Source: Frigidibacter albus (GTDB lineage: Bacteria; Pseudomonadota; Alphaproteobacteria; Rhodobacterales; Rhodobacteraceae). Taken from it: DNA of 64,000 bases. The translations under genes and the position numbers were made by a program. The notes under the pieces were generated by a model. The model was not told the DNA's origin. It saw only the letters and a list, made by a program, of their open reading frames with translations, and searched no databases. The DNA is taken from the NCBI RefSeq assembly GCF_009908165.1, contig NZ_JAAAUC010000013.1, positions 1 through 64,000 on the forward strand, read 5' to 3'. Shown here in pieces: positions 60,452-64,000 of this stretch. The number at the start of each line of letters is the position of its first letter. The first letter of the stretch is position 1.

Positions 60452-60475
60452 TGGTTGCGGGAGTAGGATTGGAAC
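60452..60475 (-). tRNA. tRNA 3'-end fragment (initiator-Met-like), attachment-site remnant
   Basis: On the minus strand the sequence TTCCAATCCTACTCCCGCAACCA (here split: TTCCAAT loop, CCTAC, TCCCGCA, A, CCA) has the T-loop, 3' T-stem, acceptor strand and CCA of a tRNA, like the end of alphaproteobacterial initiator-Met tRNA. The 5' half of the T-stem (GTAGG expected, CAGCG found), anticodon and D arms are missing. A CGCGGGA at 60516-60510 could pair with the acceptor strand leaving the initiator-type C-A mismatch, but the span is only 65 bases, so it is not a working tRNA. Typical of an integration-site remnant. Confidence 0.6.
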
Positions 60476-60721
60476 GCTGTTTCGCAGCAAAGGTCACGAC
60501 TCCGTCGCCTCCCGCGGCGCTACCGCGATGATACCCAAGGAAAACGCCAAAACCTTGGAAGGACAGCGCTCCCATGGTCATCGCCTGACTCAAGCGGGCG
60601 TTTGAACGCCGGGTGCGAGCAGGCCAGCATCAGCGGCTGGTGCTCCGTGATGATGGTGCGCCCGGTGGTGGACGTCTTGCCGCCGGGCTCCTAATGTCCT
60701 GCGAAGCACCGGTAGCCGAGG

Positions 60722-61230
60722 ATGCCAATTGCCCGGCCGCCCCGCGGCATTCCGCCCATTCCGACCTCTCGCGCGGGCCGATCCAAGGCGCGCAAGGCCG
60801 GGCGGCTGGTGGTCTATGGCGACGGGTCGATCAATGCCGCGGCCTCCGATGCGCGGCGCGCAGAGATGACCGACCCGGATCAGCAGCGGCGCAGCACCCG
60901 TGGCGATGGCGGACTCTCCGGTCCGGCCGAAGGCTCGTCCTACCTCAAGGCCCGCACCGCGCTGACGGTCTATCAGGCACAGGAACGGCAGCTCGCGATC
61001 CAGAAGAAGGGCACGCTGGTGGACCGGGCCCGGGCGGAAACGCTGGTGTTCTGGCTAGCCCGGCAGGAGCGGGATGTCTGGGTCACCTGGCCTGCCCGAG
61101 TGTCGGCGCTGATGGCGGTCGAGGTGGCAGCGGAGGTGGAGAAGCAGTCCGGCAAGCCGGTGACGATCGAGGCCGCGATCATGCAGAGGGTGCTGGAAAC
61201 CAATGCCAGAGAGCAGCAGGGCGGCGGAGG
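60722..61230 (+). pseudogene. Phage terminase small-subunit remnant
   Basis: An open frame from 60722 reads KAGRLVVYGDGSINAAASDA, EMTDPDQQRR, SYLKARTALTVYQAQERQLA and RARAETLVFWLARQERDVWV, then IEAAIMQRVLETNA. This is the layout of phage terminase small subunits (HTH region, then a helix with YxxAxxR). The N-terminal HTH does not read well and the C-terminus runs into unrelated, Cys-rich sequence after about 61210. No other phage gene is next to it. It is the residue of a lost prophage. Confidence 0.6.
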
Positions 61231-61300
61231 AGTGGGAGGTGGATGCCACCAGCCCGCCATTGACGTCTCCGGCTTGGGGCAGACGCTCGCGCCGATCCGT

Positions 61301-62260
61301 TCAGGCTGCACCCGATGTTGCAAGTGCCGCGCGCAGTGCCGCGGCAAGGTCGCGGATCGTGGCTAGGCCAGACGGTATCGCCAAGCCGAGGTTCAGGAAC
61401 CCGTGGATCTGCCCCGCGAAGTGCCAGCGCTCTGCAGCAACGCCAGCCTCGCGGAGCCGCTCGCAATAGGCCACGCCGTCATCGGCCAGCGGATCATAGC
61501 CGGCCGTCACGATCAGCGCAGGCGGCAGGTCCGCCAAGACTTCGGCGAGGATCGGCGAGGCTCGCCAGTCCCGTCGGTCTGCCGGGCTGCGCAGATAGTG
61601 GCTTCGGAACCAGCGCATCGTCGCCGCCGTCACCGGCAGACCCGGCCAGGACACGGCGTAAGACCCACGGTCCATATTCATGTCGGTGCAGGGATAGAGC
61701 AACATCTGGAAACGCAAGGGCACAGGGTGGCCTTTCAGGGCGATCGCCACCACCGCCGCAAGGGTGCCACCGGCGCTGTCGCCCCCAACAGCGGCCGCGG
61801 CCGGATCAAGCGCCAGCTCGCGGGCGTGGTCCAGAATCCACAGTGCCGCCACCTCGGCATCCTCGACCGCGGCGGGAAAGCGCGCTTCGGGGGCAAGGCG
61901 ATAATCCACCGCGACGACCGCGCATCCCGATCCGGCACATAGCGCCCGGCAGAGGCCGTCATGGGTGTCGAGGCTGCCAAGAACCCAGCCGCCGCCGTGG
62001 AAATACACCAGGAACGGCAGGCATGAACTGCCGCTGCCCGCGGGCCGGTAGATCCGGAGGCGAATGCCGCCCGCCGCCACAAGATCGCGCGCCTCACACT
62101 CGGCCCGAGGCCCCGCAGCCGCCATCGCCCGCGCCGCCATGGCCTGCCGCGCTTCGGCCGGGGTCATAGTCTCATAGGTCGGGATCTGCGCCTCGACCAG
62201 CCGCTGCAGGTGCGCGGCCACCTCGGGATCGGGCGCGGACAGGCGGTCAGCTTTCCTCAA
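61301..62260 (-). CDS. Alpha/beta hydrolase, HSL-family esterase
   Basis: 319 residues. Oxyanion motif HGGGW (88-92), nucleophile Ser in GDSAGG (S162), Asp in GYDPLADD and His in QIHGF complete the triad of the hormone-sensitive-lipase family. It hydrolyses short-chain esters in the cytoplasm. I chose TTG 62260 because AGGA sits 8 bases upstream; it overlaps the end of tctA by 14 bases, and longer readings would lie inside tctA. No ATG is suitably placed before residue 32. Probably co-transcribed with tctBA, perhaps releasing an acid from an imported ester. Confidence 0.85.
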   Translation of the reverse strand: MRKADRLSAPDPEVAAHLQRLVEAQIPTYETMTPAEARQAMAARAMAAAGPRAECEARDLVAAGGIRLRIYRPAGSGSSCLPFLVYFHGGGWVLGSLDTHDGLCRALCAGSGCAVVAVDYRLAPEARFPAAVEDAEVAALWILDHARELALDPAAAAVGGDSAGGTLAAVVAIALKGHPVPLRFQMLLYPCTDMNMDRGSYAVSWPGLPVTAATMRWFRSHYLRSPADRRDWRASPILAEVLADLPPALIVTAGYDPLADDGVAYCERLREAGVAAERWHFAGQIHGFLNLGLAIPSGLATIRDLAAALRAALATSGAA

Positions 62261-63752
62261 CGAACACTTCCTTGCGCTTGCGGATGATCGCAGGGAGCAT
62301 GACCACGAACAAGACCACCGCCGCCGCCAGCAGCAGGCCGGCACTGATCGGGCGGGTCACGAACACGGTCGCGTCACCGCCGGAAATCAGCATTGCCCGC
62401 CGGAAGTTCTCTTCGATCATCGGCCCCAGGATGAAGCCCAGAATGAAGGGCGCCAGCTCGCAATCCAGCTTCATCAGCAGGTAGCCAAGCCCCCCCGCCA
62501 CGGCAATCTGATAGACGCCGAAGGCCGAATTGCTGACGCTATAGACCCCGATGCAGCAGAAGGCGACGATGACCGGGAACAGGATCGAGTAAGGGATCTG
62601 CAAGAGCTTCACCCAAAGCCCGACCAGCGGCAGGTTCAGCACCAGCAGCATGGCGTTGCCCACCCACATCGACACGACCAGCCCCCAGAACAGCGTGGGG
62701 TTATTGTTGATGACCCCGGGGCCCGGCACCACGCCCTGGATCATCAGCGCGCCGATCATCAGCGCCATCACCACGTTCGACGGGATGCCAAGTGCCAGCA
62801 TCGGGATAAACGAGGTCTGCGCGCCGGCATTGTTGGCCGATTCCGGCGCGACGACACCCTCTATCGCGCCATGCCCGATCTCGGAGGCGTGGCGCGAGAC
62901 CTTCTTCTCCACCGTATAGGCGACGAACGAAGACAGCAGCGCCCCGCCCCCCGGCAGCACGCCCAGGAAGGACCCGATCGCGGTACCGCGAAGCATGGGC
63001 GCGACCATCCGCCGGAACTCCTCGCGCGTCGGCATCAGCCGGCCGACGGGAGCGAGGCTGGCCGGCGCTCCGCCCGGATGCTCGAGGTTGCGCATGATCT
63101 CACTGATGCCGAACAGGCCCACGGCGATTGCCACAAATTGCAGTCCGTCCAGCAACTCGCGCACGCCGAAGGTGAAGCGCGCGGCGCCGGTATAGACGTC
63201 GGTGCCGGTCAGGCCCAGCATCAGGCCCAGGAAGATGACGCCAAGCGCCTTGAGGATCGACCCCGAGGCGAGTGCGATGGACGAGACGAGACCGACCACC
63301 ATCAACGAGAAATACTCCGCGGGGCTGAAGTTGAAGGCCAGCAGTGTCAGCGGCCGCGCCACCAGCGCGATCAGCAGCGTCGCCACGGTGCCGGCGAAGA
63401 ACGAACCGATGGCCGCCCCCGCCAGTGCCGCCCCGGCTCTGCCCTTCTGTGCCATCTGGTAGCCGTCGATGGTGGTGACCGCAGACGCCGTCTCGCCCGG
63501 CAGCTTCAGCAAGATTGCCGTGGTCGAGCCGCCGTATTGCGAGCCGTAATAGATGCCCGCCAGCATGATCAGCGACCCCTCGGGCGACAGTCCGAAGGTG
63601 ATCGGCAGCAACATGGCGATGGTCGCCAGCGGGCCGATCCCCGGCAGCACGCCGATCACGGTGCCGAGCAGGGTGCCGATGAAGCAATACAGCAGGTTGA
63701 TCGGCTGGAAGCTGACCGAAAGGCCAAGTGCCAGATTGCCAAGAACATCCAT
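62247..63752 (-). CDS. tctA: Tripartite tricarboxylate transporter large membrane subunit TctA, second set
   Basis: 501 residues, about 12 membrane helices. Motifs GTVIGVLPGIGPLATIAMLLP, IYYGSQYGGSTTAILLKLPG and GVLPGGGALLSSFVAY match TctA; the segment after is more like canonical TctA than the 54975-56498 copy. ATG 63752 follows TAGGAAA. It follows the TctB gene after 9 bases and overlaps the esterase start. Confidence 0.93.
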   Translation of the reverse strand: MDVLGNLALGLSVSFQPINLLYCFIGTLLGTVIGVLPGIGPLATIAMLLPITFGLSPEGSLIMLAGIYYGSQYGGSTTAILLKLPGETASAVTTIDGYQMAQKGRAGAALAGAAIGSFFAGTVATLLIALVARPLTLLAFNFSPAEYFSLMVVGLVSSIALASGSILKALGVIFLGLMLGLTGTDVYTGAARFTFGVRELLDGLQFVAIAVGLFGISEIMRNLEHPGGAPASLAPVGRLMPTREEFRRMVAPMLRGTAIGSFLGVLPGGGALLSSFVAYTVEKKVSRHASEIGHGAIEGVVAPESANNAGAQTSFIPMLALGIPSNVVMALMIGALMIQGVVPGPGVINNNPTLFWGLVVSMWVGNAMLLVLNLPLVGLWVKLLQIPYSILFPVIVAFCCIGVYSVSNSAFGVYQIAVAGGLGYLLMKLDCELAPFILGFILGPMIEENFRRAMLISGGDATVFVTRPISAGLLLAAAVVLFVVMLPAIIRKRKEVFVEES

Positions 63753-63761
63753 GTTCGTTTC

Positions 63762-64000
63762 CTATTGCCGGAACAGCTCGCCGAACAGCGGCAGGGGAAC
63801 GCCAAGCGCGGCGCCAAAGACCGCACTGCAAAAGCCCGCAATGCACAGGCTGGTCAGGATGTTCTGCCCGATTCCGATCCGCGGACTGGCCAGGCAGGCG
63901 ATGAACGAGGTCAGGAAGGTGGCGGGCAGCATTCCGAGGTCATCGGCAAGGGCCGCGAAGGCGATGGTCGCGGCCGAGAGGCAGAAGATGGCCCGCCAAG
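63762..64000 (-). CDS. tctB: Tripartite tricarboxylate transporter small subunit TctB, 5' part beyond the window
   Basis: 79 codons of the C-terminal part are present, ending FGELFRQ at TAG 63764. LGMLPATFLTSFIACLASPR matches the LGYVPSTFLMSG segment of the other TctB, and SLCIAGFCSAVFGAALGVPL is a final membrane helix. The start, and probably a TctC gene, lie beyond base 64000. Confidence 0.78.
   Translation of the reverse strand, partial: WRAIFCLSAATIAFAALADDLGMLPATFLTSFIACLASPRIGIGQNILTSLCIAGFCSAVFGAALGVPLPLFGELFRQ

Larger units (their letters stand above)
60122..60721. other. 600-base gap upstream of the response regulator with tRNA 3'-end fragment and terminator
   Basis: From left: regulator promoter region, a Rho-independent terminator on the minus strand (60411-60432), a tRNA 3'-end fragment (60452-60475), then non-coding sequence up to the terminase remnant. 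Small open frames on both strands here have no recognisable content. Confidence 0.5.

Noticed and set aside
60452-60516. Intact tRNA gene
   Set aside because: The acceptor arms could pair over 65 bases, but T-stem, anticodon stem and D arm cannot form and the length is too short.
60243-60593. Small minus-strand open frame upstream of the response regulator
   Set aside because: It reads across the terminator and tRNA fragment and has no ribosome site or recognisable domain.
60722-64000. An intact prophage
   Set aside because: Only one phage-like fragment is present; no portal, capsid, tail or integrase gene in the window.

Overview
The window is about 65% GC and densely packed, with SD-led genes and many ATGA/GTGA stop-start overlaps. 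It carries many ABC and TctABC solute systems next to amine, amino-acid and carboxylate catabolic genes. This fits an alphaproteobacterium, most likely Rhodobacterales (Paracoccus/Rhodobacter-like). That is an inference from gene style; there is no rRNA gene or intact tRNA gene to confirm it.

Layout. (1) 1-6133: minus-strand carboxylate/branched-chain-type uptake and CoA module (LivG-type ATPase cut by the window edge, class III CoA-transferase, SDR, aldehyde dehydrogenase, periplasmic binding protein), with a divergent IclR regulator and a perfect 14-bp inverted repeat between them. (2) 6134-19950: an adhesin island. A 12.3-kb gene encodes a ~4,090-residue glycine-rich autotransporter with about 47 copies of an AQS(V/I)GGGGGNGG-type repeat, followed within 5 nt by an IalB-family gene. 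An IS3-type orfA remnant lies on one side and a serine-recombinase remnant on the other. (3) 20034-34875: nitrogen-compound catabolism: two tandem FAD oxidases, an Lrp/AsnC regulator, a complete dipeptide-type ABC transporter, two HAD enzymes, a class III aminotransferase, GNATs and a PuuB-like FAD oxidase. (4) 34944-45170: GabD-like SSADH, tartrate/isopropylmalate-type dehydrogenase, a second aldehyde dehydrogenase, ATP-dependent hydantoinase/oxoprolinase subunits HyuB and HyuA, GNAT, ArgE-type M20 deacylase, cupin. (5) 45296-53783: a second dipeptide-type ABC operon, divergent across an unusually AT-rich region from a PuuR-like XRE-cupin regulator, an FAD oxidase and a 2-hydroxyacid dehydrogenase. 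(6) 54068-60121: one continuous minus-strand operon, response regulator - histidine kinase - TctC - TctB - TctA - isocitrate-lyase-superfamily enzyme. (7) 60122-64000: remains of an integrated element (the 3' end of an initiator-tRNA-like sequence with its terminator, and a phage terminase small-subunit remnant), then an HSL-type esterase and a second TctA/TctB pair running off the window.

How it works together: parts 3-5 look like a scavenging island for amines or amino-acid derivatives. ABC uptake would be followed by FAD oxidation or transamination, aldehyde dehydrogenases to carboxylates, then entry to the TCA cycle, with hydantoinase and deacylase opening cyclic or acylated forms. Parts 1, 6 and 7 handle carboxylates. 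All three dipeptide- or branched-chain-type binding-protein genes are followed directly by a strong GC hairpin before the next gene of the operon, consistent with raising binding-protein mRNA over its neighbours. No CRISPR array, intact IS, rRNA gene or intact tRNA gene was seen.
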